Assembly: GCF_048544455.1 (NCBI RefSeq)
Contig: NC_133538.1
Coordinates: 252,946,491 to 253,010,490, forward strand
From: Silene latifolia
Taxonomy: Eukaryota > Streptophyta > Magnoliopsida > Caryophyllales > Caryophyllaceae
DNA: 64,000 nt
Direction of reading: 5' to 3'
Positions within the stretch are counted from its first letter, which is position 1, and every line of letters starts with the position of its first letter. The notes under the pieces were generated by a model. It made no database searches. It was not told the origin of the DNA and worked only from the letters and a program-made list of their open reading frames with translations. This document shows positions 11,330-23,127 of the stretch, piece after piece. Both the position numbers and the translations under genes were made by a program.

Positions 11330-12030
11330 TCACAAATTTCAATGACGGAATTAAAAACCGTCATTCTCAAATAAAAAAATAGCGAAATTCAAATTAGTTA
11401 ATTTTCACAATTCAACGACGGAACTAAAAACCGTCATTTTCTTCGCAAAAATCAAAATAGCGAAATTCAAATTTGTTATTTTCACAAAATTAAAATGACG
11501 GAATTAAAAACCGTCATTTTTTTCACAAAGAACCAAATAGCGAAACACAAACTCGTTATTTTCACAAATTTCAAATGGCGGAATTAAAAACCGTCCTTTT
11601 CAAACAAAAACCCAAATAGTGAAATTCAAATTCACTATTTCTCACAAATTTCAAATTGCAGGATAACAGAAAGTGAAAACCGTTATCTTCTGAATAAAGT
11701 AGGAAATGGCGAAGTTCACACTCGCTATTTCTCACAAAATCGCAGAACGACGGCATTAAAAATCGTAACTTCTCTTCAAACAGAAAAAAACCGCAAATGG
11801 TGAAGTTCAAAACTCGCTATTTCTCACAAAATCGCAGGACAACGGAATTAAAAACCGTTATCTTCAAAGAAAAACAGCAAATGACGAAAGTAAAACTCGC
11901 TACTATCACAACAAAATTTTCCAAGTCACGAACGGCAAAAAGTCAAATTCGCGACCACCACAAAGTTTCAAAAAAAATAAACGGCAATAAAAACCGTTAC
12001 TTCTCTTCGAAATTCGAAATTAAGAATGAC
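11330..12030 (+). repeat. Diverged minisatellite, unit about 78-85 bp
   Basis: About eight degenerate units share GACGGAATTAAAAACCGTC followed by an AATAGCGAAATTCAAA-like block and a TTTTCACAAA-like block. Units start near 11344, 11414, 11494, 11572, 11665, 11748 and 11836, with weaker ones to about 12030. Each GACGG...CCGTC pair can form a 5-bp stem. Tandem repeats in the 3' untranslated region upstream of the 3' LTR are an established feature of Tat/Ogre elements. Confidence 0.8.
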
Positions 12031-12170
12031 GATAATAGAGGCCGTCATCCGCAAGAGCCAGGCTCAAACTACAAAAGCCTATCTCTTTCCAACACTGCAA
12101 ACATCCAATAAAAACACCAAAATTCCTCAGCAGGATATCGGAGACCTCCCCACGGAGCCCACTAACAACA

Positions 12171-12565
12171 CAGCAACCTCTTGAAATAAGACTAATAAAA
12201 TCCGGCTATTTCCCGCAGTCGATTATCCAACCTTCAACGACAAACAAGTCTCAGCAACCTCTTGAAATAAGCCCGACAAATCCAGCAATTTCCCGCAGTC
12301 AATTATTCGACCTTCAATGACAAACAAGTCTCAGCAACCTCTTGAAATAAGCCCGATAAAATCTGGCTATTTCCTGCACTCGATTATTTGACCTTCAATG
12401 ACAAACAAGTCTCAACAACCTCTTAAAATATGCCCGTCAAATACGGCTATTTCCCGCAGTCGATTATTCGACCTTCAACGATAAACAAGTCTCTATACAA
12501 TAACCTCTTGAAATAAGCCCGATAAAATCCAGCTATTTCCCGCAGTTGATTACTTGACCCTCGAC
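12171..12565 (+). repeat. 81-bp tandem repeat, five copies
   Basis: Units start near 12171, 12253, 12333, 12414 and 12501. Each contains AACCTCTTGAAATAAGCCCG, TATTTCCCGCAGTCGATTAT and ACCTTCAACGACAAACAAGT with a few substitutions. This array is better conserved than the neighbouring 78-85 bp array and lies about 320 bp before the degraded PPT, as expected for the hypervariable 3' untranslated region of Tat/Ogre elements. Confidence 0.88.
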
Positions 12566-12879
12566 GACTCACGAGCCTTTACGTGCAAACAAGGAACAAT
12601 TCAAGGACGTATCCCGAAGATGCCTCGGGTATGACTCATTCCTATGGCTGACGAGCCTTTATACGTAGTCTAATGGACTTTAAACGACCCGCACTGGCAG
12701 TCGACGGTAGGTCCTTGACCCGAATCCCCGAGTCGCCTCGACATCGCTCTTCCTGACGTAAGGTCCCTGGTTACGAATCCTTTCGAGCCGCCTCGACGTC
12801 GCTCCGGTCTCCAGGTTGTAATCTTCGATTGACCTTTGGGCTGTACTTTGACTTTTGCCCTGTCGACACCTCAGTCAAA

Positions 12880-15255
12880 GTGGTGGCTCAGTAGATACCT
12901 AGTATTTGTTGAATCCCCAACAAAAACCCGATGATTATCGAACCACAACATGTTTAGAAATCGCTACATCTGATCGACAGTTTATATAAATTACGCGTCG
13001 AAAAACTCAAAAACGATTTCGAAAACAAAACATTTTCAAAGCATTTCAAAAGTACCTGGAGTATTTTATACACGACGACGGGGTCGCAATGACACTAACT
13101 AGAGTTAAAACTGACTCCGAACCAAAAACCGACTCGAAATTCAGTTTCCGACTCCAACAACGGGTCAAACCGAGTCAAACACAAAAAATAAACATCACAA
13201 GCCTTCCATGCTAAGTATGCACGGTATACTTGATGGTCAAGTACAACAATCATAACATCCAAAATCTAGGATAGAAAAACAATAAATCTAAATGCGTGAT
13301 AGTGACAAGAAAGCTTGAAGATCCGCGGACATGCTCGCGCCTCTTCGAGTAGCCTATTTCGCCACGTCGCTCAAAACGCACACAACCACACAATTTTCTA
13401 TCAAATGTCACCATTTGAAGGCATGTGAACATTCGCCTCCTCTTTTCTCCCTTAAAATTCTAGACCTCGACTTCCCGAGTCAAGAAACGACACGTATTTT
13501 CGACCTACCGATCATAAATACGAGCCATACACCTTTTTTGGTACCGTCATCGTGCATTAAATCACTTGACTTACCACTTCGAACAACTACACCATCACTA
13601 AACAAAGCAACACTCCTTACTTCACAACAGGTTTTAAATTGAGTGTTCCGACTCAACAAGTTTTTACACTTTTGTCGATTTCTCGCCAAGCAACCTAGCA
13701 TGTAAGTATGAGAGTGTAATTAATCCTCTTCTTTCATGTTCTTTTATATGTTTTTATGACCTTAACATACTAAAACATGCATAACATGGTCCAAAATACG
13801 GATTGAATGAGCTAAAATTAAGTTTTGACCTGAAGCAGAAGCCCCTAGTAACAATTAGGTGGCTCGCGCCTCTTCTAGCTACCTAGGTCAGAACTCAAAT
13901 GTGTTTGAGTTCATTCTTTCCTCCATTTTCATTTCTCATTTTTAATCGGTTTTTACCCTTTCAAATATTTCAAACCATTTTCACAACAAGCATTTTTAAC
14001 CATATATTATATTCACCCTTGGTTCCTCATACCATGACGGTTTAATCCGTGTCTCGGTGATAATATTTGGTTAGTTACATTTTAAAGGGTATTTAAAATC
14101 CCTCTCTTTTTTTGTTTACATTTTCAAAACAACCATGTTAGTCATACGTGCATAATCATCCTTGGTTTTACATGCCATGTCGGTTTAATCCGAGTACAAT
14201 GATAAACTTTTACTAATTACAAAGCAATGAACTTAATATAATTAGTTCATATCAAGCATCCTTTTAAACTTTAATTACAAAGCAATGAACTCAACATAAT
14301 TAGTTCATATCAAACATTTTTGCATCTTTTCTTATAAAACTATTCATGTCAAGCTTGCAAAATCGAACCCGACATCGAATATTATCAACATAATGATAAT
14401 TATTCCAATTCCCATTCTTTATATTAGCACAAAAGCGGTCTCAACGACCTTTTCAACAAAACGGGTTTTGACTCCCTTTTACAAATAATTTTACAAATGA
14501 CCTCATAAGCATTTTAAGCAACCAGGAGACATCATTTAGGTTGTCGCCTGGCTCGCGCCTAAATACTGATTTACAGTTTTCAAATCTGGACAGGCTCTCT
14601 TGCATCACCCTATGGCTCGCACCTCAATAGGCTGCCTGATGCTGTTCCTTTTTCCTTTCCAACACTCGACTAGGACGATCCCGACTTCGGTTAACCCGAA
14701 TACAGGACGGATCAGATTGATGAGTCCACATCTTACACTTTGTTTTAAACACTTTACATTCTAAAAAACTCCTTTTTAAGACAAATGGATCATGTTATGC
14801 ACCATAAACCTAACTCGGTAAATGGATGATTAATTTCCGTCTTGCATGCAAATCAACACTAAATCCAACTCGACATCCATTACTTGATATTTGGATAAAC
14901 AACCGACATTGCAAATTTCACATGTTAGGTTTAAACTTGTGGATGCGCATTCATGCATTTACCCGTTTTATCAACTTTTGCATTTAACCAACCAAGATCG
15001 ATTAATAGAGGCCGCTACCGTGGGCGGGGTTGGGTGTCTGAATACAGGGCTTCCTAATACATACCCTTACATCTTATTCAGAAACTGTGGATAGTGGACG
15101 ACTTTATCCAGGGCGAACGAGAGTTATTTTAGCGATAAGATGCTAAAGAGGGACGATTCCTTATCTTAAATACCTATGGCAAGCACCGCTTTTTGCCTTC
15201 ATTGACCTAGGTATAAAGTGCATTCGAATGGTTGCCAGGCATCCTATAATTGCTT
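12880..15255 (+). mobile_element. Tat/Ogre-type Gypsy LTR (probable 3' LTR)
   Basis: AAAGTGGTGGCTCAGTAGAT (about 12877-12896) resembles the Tat/Ogre PPT (AAAGTGGGGGCT) followed by the LTR start. TGTTGAATCCCC follows at 12907. The sequence then runs as gene-free AT-rich DNA with a 62-bp tandem duplication (about 14215-14325, AATTACAAAGCAATGAACT block) up to a TTGGTGGCGACTCCG motif near 15254-15265. That motif is common at the U5 end or PBS of Tat elements. Exact LTR ends and lineage were not provable by eye; no second LTR of this element is in the window. Confidence 0.55.
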
Positions 15256-15612
15256 GGTGGCGACTCCGAACATCACTACATTATTTCGAGACCCTTACCG
15301 AGACAAAGCTGACTGATCTAAAACGATACAGTCGAAAGCATTTAATACGCCTCCGAGCTTGTCTTTCCGACCGCCGCACGTCCACATATTTGATTGGCGT
15401 GCGGGTGGCCTATGTCCACAGTTATTCGCTCTATGGTGTTAAGCGGGGCTTAGGTGGAAAGGCTGTGGTCCCCACTGGTGGTGTGGATTACCGGTTGCGA
15501 TTGGTAATCTGGTAGGACTCTACCTTTGTGTTAGTCAGATTATTGGTGGAGTATTGGTGTTGGAGATTTGTGCTTGTGTTGTACTATGTTTGGTTTATTT
15601 TTCTTCAGTTAC
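15256..15612 (+). other. Remnant after the Tat-type LTR, no gene
   Basis: The 95-codon ORF 15228-15515 spans the TGGCGACTCCG motif and shows no protein family signature, so I treat it as chance. The stretch may be the U5 end of the LTR or the internal start of another element copy. Confidence 0.35.
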
Positions 15613-15947
15613 TGACCTTGTGTGGTTTTGTCTTTGTTTCTTCTTGTTATGTGTCTGCGGTCATCCATTATGGTAAGAAGTCAGTCTTAGCAGGTGTTGT
15701 TGCTTGAAGCTTGTCTGGGTGCGTTAGAGGGACGAGTTTTTCACCGAGTCTTGGCATGGAGTGCTTTCACCGTAGTTGTTTTATTCATCAGTTGTATCTT
15801 TCTTTTGTTGAGTTTAAACATATAATATACTTTAATAGTTCTTTTATTTACGTTGTGACATACTATTCCTCGGGCAACCAAGATGGTAATGCCCGTATCT
15901 GTTAAGGAAGGTCTTGGTAAGGCTCTTTGGTAGATGGGGGTGTTACA
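15613..15947 (-). mobile_element. Short chromovirus-like LTR, possible solo LTR
   Basis: Read on the minus strand it begins TGTAACACCCCCATCTACCA, a start typical of chromovirus (Reina/Tekay/CRM-like) Gypsy LTRs. A low end at TG (15613) would give about 335 bp. The flanks GTTAC (15608-15612) and CTTAC (15948-15952) match in four of five bases, consistent with an old TSD. The right end is firm, the left end is tentative. Confidence 0.5.
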
Positions 15948-15955
15948 CTTACATT

Positions 15956-17246
15956 TGCAAAAAAATGTTAGTATTTTGGACCATATAATACTCATCTTAT
16001 GATAATAAAATTACTAGCTAATTTTATTTGATGGTTTAAAATCTACATGCATGCAAAGATAAAAAGATATAAATTTCCTTACATTGGAAAATGGCAAATT
16101 TGGGCACTACAAAGGTCTCCTACCTTTGTAGTTATTGAGCTATAAAATGATGGATGATCCTCCTCTTACACCAAACCACCAAAATTGATGGCCTCCTTTG
16201 GTGTGCACCCAAGAGTAGCCCAAAACTTACTACAAATAATATTTACTAGATATTATTTAAGTATTATGTATGTATATTTGATATACTAATTAATATTATT
16301 ACCTTGATAATATTATTAGTTTACTTTTGTATGTGTTTTAATGTAAAAGGATGAACAAAATAAGAAGGAAAAATTGGTCTTTTGATGGTGTATAATGGAG
16401 CAACCAAAGACCAGTTTTTTTCTTCAAATTCTCAACCTTAGAAATGATGGAAGGACTTGGGTATATATATATAGGCATGCAAATGTATACAATTAACATA
16501 CAAATTCTAGTGGGTGTCGCCTACTTTTTCCACTCACAATGAGTGAATTAGTAGGTGTAAAACCCGGTCCATATTGGCCCTTATGGGTCCATTTCGATTT
16601 TCGACATTTGCCCCACAAATTCTTATAAGTCTTATATTTAATTATCTTATATAATTAAATATTAATTTGGTTACTTAACATTTAAATAATATAAATTAAC
16701 AACTAATAACTACTTAACTATTATGTAGTTATTGGACCATTTTATCAATATAAAATATATCTTATAACCCTTATTAGCTAATTTTACAACCTCTTGTAAA
16801 TTTTAAATAGCTAATTACCTCCACTTCAAAACTTATCACATATCGTATAAAATTAATTAATTAACAATTAATTAATAAATTCTAATTTATTTATTTATTA
16901 ATTAATTATCACATAATTAAATAATAAATCCTCTTAGCCCGAGTTTGTAACCCGTTATCAAATAATACATTCACACAACTAATTAAAAGTCAAATACTAC
17001 AAGGAATTAATTATCTCGCATCTCATACAAACAATTAATTCATTCAATTTGGGCGTCATCCTATAGGTGTGACCTAAAAGGGATCAGTTGATCACCGCCG
17101 TCACACGACAGTAACGTCAAACTCTAGTCAGTCGAGTGTTACCAATTAACGTTGATCAACTGACAAAAAATAATATAAATCCCTGATATTTCTTTTACGA
17201 GATTTAATATGTAAACGCACTTATTGTGGAGGACACTACTCCAACG
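15956..17246 (-). repeat. Copia-1 3' LTR
   Basis: The high end, read on the minus strand, is CGTTGGAGTAGTGTCCTCC, where the family start TGTTGGAG has one change. The low end is near TGCAAAAAAATG (15956) and is uncertain by some tens of bases. Internal blocks match the 9438-10421 LTR and the LTR at 25099-26250. Confidence 0.7.
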
Positions 17247-17257
17247 ATCTCCCACTT
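17247..17257 (-). other. Copia-1 polypurine tract
   Basis: On the minus strand AAGTGGGAGAT directly precedes the 3' LTR. The same motif (AAGTGGGAGCT) precedes the LTR in the remnant at 10422-10432. Confidence 0.7.
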
Positions 17258-18012
17258 GTCCGACAGAAGTGTGCACTCCCAATTCTCTTGTCCAATAATA
17301 TCTCCCACTCAATGCAAGATGTCTTTCAGGTCGGTTTTGCACGTGATCATATCATAAAGTGGTTTCCTTGATCCAGAGAATGACTATCTGACCGGATAAT
17401 CTACTTATAGATCTTATCCGAGCGTGGCCACGCATTTCCAGTCACCTCTCCTCGAGTAGCCTTGAGATAAAATATGACATAAATGGACAATCCCGTTGAC
17501 CTATTTTCTTCGTTCGATACAGATCACAATGACCCAGTAAATGCTCATCGGCCTCCTTTTACGGCGCGACCTAGAACAAAAACCTAAGTCAACGAAAAAC
17601 CGTACCAACTCAGACAAATAGTCCCCATTCTAAACAATTGACTCAAAGAAATAAATAGAAATCCTCGCCACGACCAGAAACAAAAGGACTCTATAAACGG
17701 TCACTGTCCAACAAATCGTCTCACAATCTGCCTATGTAATCGACCAGCCATCTCTATGTCCATATGATAGTCGAACTTGTCGTCTATCGCCTTACAATCT
17801 AGTCACTCTGAGACGTCACCTCATTAAGTAACTAGGGACAAAAATACAATGTTAATCCAGTTCACTTAAATAATTTTCGACGTTGTCACTACAACCTATT
17901 TGGACAAAACAATGTATTTAAATTCAGATATAAAAACTAAATACAACGATAAATGTAATTATCGTATATAAAATAATAAATACAATATCTTATTTATTAC
18001 ATATCGTATAAT
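17258..18012. other. Copia-1 3' untranslated region
   Basis: Gene-free sequence between the RNase H end and the PPT. A few short ORFs lack any family motif. Confidence 0.5.
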
Positions 18013-18453
18013 TTACAACAGTTCTGGCACTCGTCTCAATCTTATAGAAACTACATGACTATCATGTTTATCTTGAGACAATGACTTGGTTAAATGATCA
18101 ACGATGTTGTCAGCTGTCCCAACCTTACAGACTGTAATTTCCTTCCTTTCAATTAAATCTCTAATTACATGAAATTTTCTAAGTACGTGTCTAGACTTAT
18201 TACTAGACTTGGGCTCTTTTGCATGAAAAATTGCCCCACTGTTATCACAATATAAAGTGATAGGATCCTTGGCGGTCGGAACTACTTTCAGTCCCTCTAA
18301 GAATTGCCTAATCCAAACAGCTTCCTTCGCAGCTTCAGAGGCTGCAATGCACTCAGCTTCTGTTGTAGAATCAGCAGTCACAGACTCCTTAAAACTTCTC
18401 CAGCAAACCGCCCCTCCGTTCATCAAAAAGACAAAACCAGCCTGGGATTTCAA
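18013..18453 (-). pseudogene. Copia-1 RNase H domain
   Basis: The segment contains DSTTEAECIAASEAAKEAVW, the Copia RNase H block with its catalytic glutamate, and LYCDNSGAIFHAKEP with the later catalytic aspartate. It then shows RHVLRKFHVIRDLIER, where the family has KHIxxxxHxIRE. It is separated from the reverse transcriptase by a stop at about 18468, so the polyprotein is broken. RNase H removes the RNA strand during reverse transcription in the virus-like particle. Confidence 0.85.
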
Positions 18454-18531
18454 ATCATCCCTATCGGTTTAGAAACTGGCATCCGTATAACCTCTTACAC
18501 GTAATTCAGATTCTCCTCCAAACACTAAGAA

Positions 18532-20008
18532 TCAATCCTTAGTCCTTCTTAAGTACTTAAGAATATTCTTGACGGCTATCCAGTGACTCTCACCTGGATT
18601 TTTCTGAAAACGACTCGTCATACTCAAAGCATACGAGGCGTCAGTACGAGAGCACATCATAAAATACATGATCGATCCAACAACGGAAGCATAGGGAATC
18701 GATTTCATGCATTCAATATCCCTAGGCTCAGTAGGACACTTTGACTTACTCAAAGTAATCCCACTGCCTATAGGTAGAAAACCTCTCTTGGAGTTTTTCA
18801 TATTGAATCGGTCAAGAATCTTATCGATATAGGCTTCTTGACTCAAGGCTAATATCCTTTTAGATCTATCTCTATAGATCCGGATACCCAAGATGCGCTG
18901 AACTTCACCCAAATTTTTCATTTGGAAGTGATTTCCTAACTACTTTTTGACAGAAGCAAGCATATCTACATCATTCTCAATGAGTAATATGTCGTCCACA
19001 TATAAAAGTAAGAAATCAACTTTACTCCCACTAAACTTCACGTATAAACATGGTTCCTCAACACTTCGAGAAAAACCATTCTGTTTAATAACATGATCAA
19101 ATCAGTGATTCCAACTCCTTGACGCTTGGTTAAGACCATTAATGGATCTCTTAAGTTTTCATACTTTGTTAGGATTTTTAGGATCTACAAAACCTTCAGG
19201 TTGTGTCATTTACACTTCCTCTTCCAGAAACCCGTTCAGGAAGGCGGTCTTAACATCTATTTGCCATATCTCATAATCATGAAATGCAGCAATCGCTAAC
19301 ATTATCCGAACAGATCTAACCATAGCAACTGGTGCAAAAGTTTCATTATAGTGTAAACCATGAACTTGGGTAAAACCTTTTGCCACCAATCTAGCTTTGT
19401 AGACATCCTTCTGTCCATTCATGCCGATTTTAATCTTAAATATCCACTTACACTGAAGAGGTCAAACATCTTTAGGTATGTAAACCAGGTCCTATACCTG
19501 ATTATCGTACATGGAATCCATTTCGGATTGCATAGCCTCGAGCCATAGCTTAGAGTCAGAACTAGTAATAGCTGCTTTATAGGTTTTAGATTCATCACTT
19601 TCTAAAAGTAAAACCTTATAGTCACTATCTTCCTCGATAATACCAAGGTATCTATCAGGCTGGCGACTAACCCTCTCTGACCTCCTAGGTTCAGAAGGAC
19701 CAATAACTGAGTCAGACATAGAAGGAACATCTTCATGTACTTTCACATCAGTTTGTGGCTCTTGAACTTCATCAAGTTCAAATTTTCTCCCACTTTGTCT
19801 TCTAGAAATAAACTCCTTTTCTAGAAAGACAGCTTCACGAGCCACAAACACTTTGTTCTCGTTACTATTGTAGAAGTAATATCCACGAGTTTCCTTAGGG
19901 TAGCCTACAAAAATACATTTGTCAGAACGAGGTGCAAGCTTATCGTCAGACTTGCTCTTGACATAAGCATCACAACCCCATACTTTCATGTATCGCAAAT
20001 TTGGGACC
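18532..20008 (-). pseudogene. Copia-1 second integrase C-terminus plus reverse transcriptase (copy B)
   Basis: It starts in frame inside the ORF that began as copy A. It runs VPNLRYMKVWGCDAYVKSKS, CIFVGYPKETRGYYFYN, a linker, then reverse transcriptase motifs: WQIDVKTAFLNGFLEEEV, a YVDD box near 18990-19000, and MKNLGEVQRILGIRIYRD. Several stops and frameshifts occur between 19210 and 18921. It is clearly related to copy A (for example FISRRQSGRKFEL in both) but differs at many residues, so it is not a recent tandem duplication. Confidence 0.85.
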
Positions 20009-21089
20009 TCTCTCAAGTCCTTCATCTGGACGTGTTTCCCTAGCCACTCCTTAACGGAAGTGAGCGATGGAATATCATTCCTGATGAGCAATATGTCATC
20101 CACATATAGGACAAGGAATGCAACCTTACTCCCACTAAACTTCATGTATAAACACGGTTCTTCCACACTTCGAGTGAAACCGTATTGTTTAATAACATGA
20201 TCAAAGCGATGATTCCAACTCCGAGATGCTTGCTTAAGACCATAGATGGACTTCTTGAGCTTACACACCTTCTTAGGGTTAGATGTGTCAACAAAACCTT
20301 CAGGTTGTATCATGTACACTTCCTCTTCTAGAATCCCATTCAAGAAGGCGGTTTTGACATCCATTTGCCAAATCTCATAATCATGAAATGCGGAAACCGC
20401 TAAGATTATCCTAATGGACTGAAGCATAGAGACTGAAGCGAAGGTTTCGTCATTGTGTAAACCAGAACTTGGGTGAAACCTTTTGCCACCAATCTAGCTT
20501 TGTAAACATTTATATGTTTATCCACGCCGAGCTTAATTTTATATATCCATTTACACTGAAGGGGTCGCACTCCCTCAGGTAAATCCACCAAGTCCCATAC
20601 TTGGTTCTCGTAGATGGAATCCATTTCGGACTGCATGGCTTCTAGCCAATGCAAGGAGTCGGGACTAGACATGGCCGATTTGTAGGTAGTGGGTTCATCA
20701 CTTTCCAAAAGTAACAAAACACCATCCTCTTTGATGTTACCAAGGTAGCGGTCAGGTGGATTAGAAATCCTACTTGACTTTCTAAGAACAATTACCGTTT
20801 CAGAGGAAGAGGGAATGCTATCCTCCACGTTCTCCTCTACCTCATTATCGGTTTGTGGCTCTCGAAATTCTTTAAGTTCAAATTTTCTCCCACTCTGTCT
20901 TCTAGAAATAAACTCTCTTTCTAGGAAGACAGCATCACGAGCCACAAACACGTTGTTCTCATTTTTATTGTAGAAGTAATAGCCACGTGTTTCCCTTGGA
21001 TATCCTACAAATAAACATTTGTCTGATCTGGGCGCGAGCTTATTATCAGACTTGATCTTGACGTATGCTTCGCAACCCCAAATGCGCAT
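20009..21089 (-). pseudogene. Copia-1 first integrase C-terminus plus reverse transcriptase (copy A)
   Basis: The order is MRIWGCEAYVKIKSDNKLAP, CLFVGYPRETRGYYFYN, linker, WLEAMQSEMDSIYENQVWDL, CKWIYKIK, KARLVAKGFTQV, then after a frameshift near 20420 WQMDVKTAFLNGILEEEVYM, YGLKQASRSWNHRFD and LVLYVDDILLI. Copy A stops being reverse transcriptase at MKDLRE (20025-20008), where it joins copy B in frame. The RT palm motif YVDD is intact, but the thumb region is missing from this copy. Confidence 0.88.
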
Positions 21090-21911
21090 GAATTACAAAT
21101 GAGGGACTTTCCCTGTCCATATCTCATATGGAGTCTTATCGGCCGCCTTAGTCGGGCTTCGATTTAGTGAAAATTTTGCAGACAAGAGGGCAAAACCCCA
21201 AAATGAACTAGGAAGCTCGGTTAGACTCATCATAGACCAAACCATATCTAGTAAAGTTTGGTTTCTCCTTTCAGCTACACCATTTAATTGTGGTGTGCAA
21301 GGAGGAGTCCATTATGATACTATACCACAATCTTTTAGGTTTGAATCAAATTCAGAATTTAGGCATTCACCACCACGATCAGATCGTAGGGTTTTAATCC
21401 TTTTATACAATTGGTTCTCTACTTCATTTTGAAACTCTTTGAACTTGTCAAAAGCTTTACTCTTGTTCTTCATTAAGTAGACATACCCATATCTACTTAA
21501 GTCATCAGTAAAAGTAATGAAGTAGCGAAAACCTCCTCTAGCGGTGATGGTTAATGGTCCACACACATCCGTATGTATGAGAGCCAAAACCTCACTAGCT
21601 CGTGTCCCTTTTCCCGCAAAAGGTGCACGAGTCATCTTGCCTAAAAGGCAAGACTCGCATATACCATAAGATTCGAAATCAAATGGTTTGAGCACTTTTG
21701 ATAAAGCAAGTCTCTTAATGCATCTTTTGTTTATGTGACCTAAACGACAATGCCAAAGGTAGGATTCATTTGGATCACCCGTTTTGAGCTTTTTAGTTTC
21801 CACATGATAAACGTCATTAACATCATTTAAAACATAAATGCCTCCAATTGAAATGGCCTTGCCATAAACCACATAATTCAATGAAAAAGTACAACTATTG
21901 TCCTTAATCAT
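21090..21911 (-). pseudogene. Copia-1 GAG-pre-integrase and integrase core
   Basis: The zinc-binding pre-integrase block reads LWHCRLGHINKRCIK followed by CESCLLGKMTRAPF (H-H-C-C pattern). The integrase core shows HTDVCGP (first Asp), FTDDLSRYGYVYLMK and RSDRGGECLN (second Asp). The stretch 21310-21090, where the catalytic Glu should lie, is broken by stops. Integrase would have inserted the cDNA. Confidence 0.88.
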
Positions 21912-21962
21912 AAAACAAAAGCCTTCCGCATCTAACGCAGAAATGGAGATGATGTTCTTGGT

Positions 21963-22199
21963 TTAAGTTGGTACAAAATAACACTTATTTAAAAACAACT
22001 CTAAACCACTACATAAAGTGAGCTCATAGGTCCCCACGGAAATGGCCGCTACTCTAGCTCCATTGCCCATGCGGAGATCCACATCACCTTTTGTTAGTGC
22101 TTGCACGTCCGTTAAACCCTGCAAATGATTACAAAGATGAGAGCCACATCCGGTATCAAGTACCCAAGTGGAAGTGCAAGCATAATTAACATCTATCAC
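21963..22199 (-). pseudogene. Copia-1 aspartic protease
   Basis: WVLDTGCGSHLCNHLQGL carries the D-T-G active site followed by C-G-S-H, the usual plant Copia protease start. The segment ends at a stop (TAA at 21963-21965) and is separated from the pre-integrase ORF by about 50 bp, consistent with a single former polyprotein. Confidence 0.88.
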
Positions 22200-22229
22200 A
22201 TAGAGTGGAAATCATACCAATAGGCGTCA

Positions 22230-23127
22230 CACGCCCTTCCTTGAGGTCCTCCAAGTATTTGGGACAACTCCTCCTATAATGCCCCTTTCCATTACAATGG
22301 AAACATTCGGCCTCGGAGAGTTTGACACTTTTTGCCTTGGAATTGCCATTCTCAACAGCTTTCCCCTTTCCCTTGTCTTGTTTCTTTGACGATTTCTTGA
22401 ATTAGGACTTTTCCTTCCCCTTTCCCTTCTTAAATCCAAGGGACATGTTCTTTAACTTCATGGTTAGAACATCCCCTTTTTCACTCCCACTAGCTTCCAT
22501 ATCCCTCTCCACTTGGGTGAGGAGTGCATGAATTTCATGATAACTCTTATCCATGCCATTCATGTTGTAGTTTACCCTAAAGTGGGCAAACTTGGTGGGA
22601 AGTGAGTGGAGGATACGATCCACCACAAGAGTCTTAGGAATCTTACACCCTAGACGTTCTAGGATGTCGACATATTCGACCATTATTAGCACATAGGGAC
22701 CAACCTTTTGGCCCCTCTCAAGCTTTGCTTCAAAGAAGCATGCTGCCGCATCGTATTGACAGACTTTAGGTGTTTGTGAAAACATAGTAGTCATACGAGT
22801 GAATATCTCGTACGCATTTAAAAAAATGCATGAAAGCTTGAGCTTTGGGGACATCGACCATATCAACACATTTTTGATATCATTCGACATCCTCACATGG
22901 TCATCATAGGCGGTACGCACCGCCGATGAAGCCCTTGAGCCGGGCTCGATGGAAGGAGCATCGGTCAAGTAAGTGAGCACGTTGTTGGACAACGCGACAC
23001 TTTTGATGTTGGATTCCCATTCAAGAAAGTTACTACCGTCATCTTTCAGGATACATTTGTCAATTACGGACCTTAGTCATGAATCTTTGCCTAGTGAAGT
23101 AGTTGATGGAGTTGATGAAGTTGCCAT
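22230..23127 (-). pseudogene. Copia-1 gag
   Basis: The likely start is the ATG at 23127-23125, reading MATSSTPSTTS. An in-frame TGA follows at 23079-23077, then FLEWESNIKSVALSNNVLTY and a UBN2-like gag core (YDAAACFFEAKLERGQKVGP, HSLPTKFAHFRVNYNMNGM). A stop at about 22402 separates the C-terminal zinc knuckle CFHCNGKGHYRRSC (C-x2-C-x4-H-x4-C), which is intact. Gag forms the virus-like particle and packages the RNA. Confidence 0.88.

Noticed and set aside
15228..15515. 95-codon plus-strand ORF over the TGGCGACTCCG motif
   Set aside because: No recognisable domain; it crosses the presumed LTR end.
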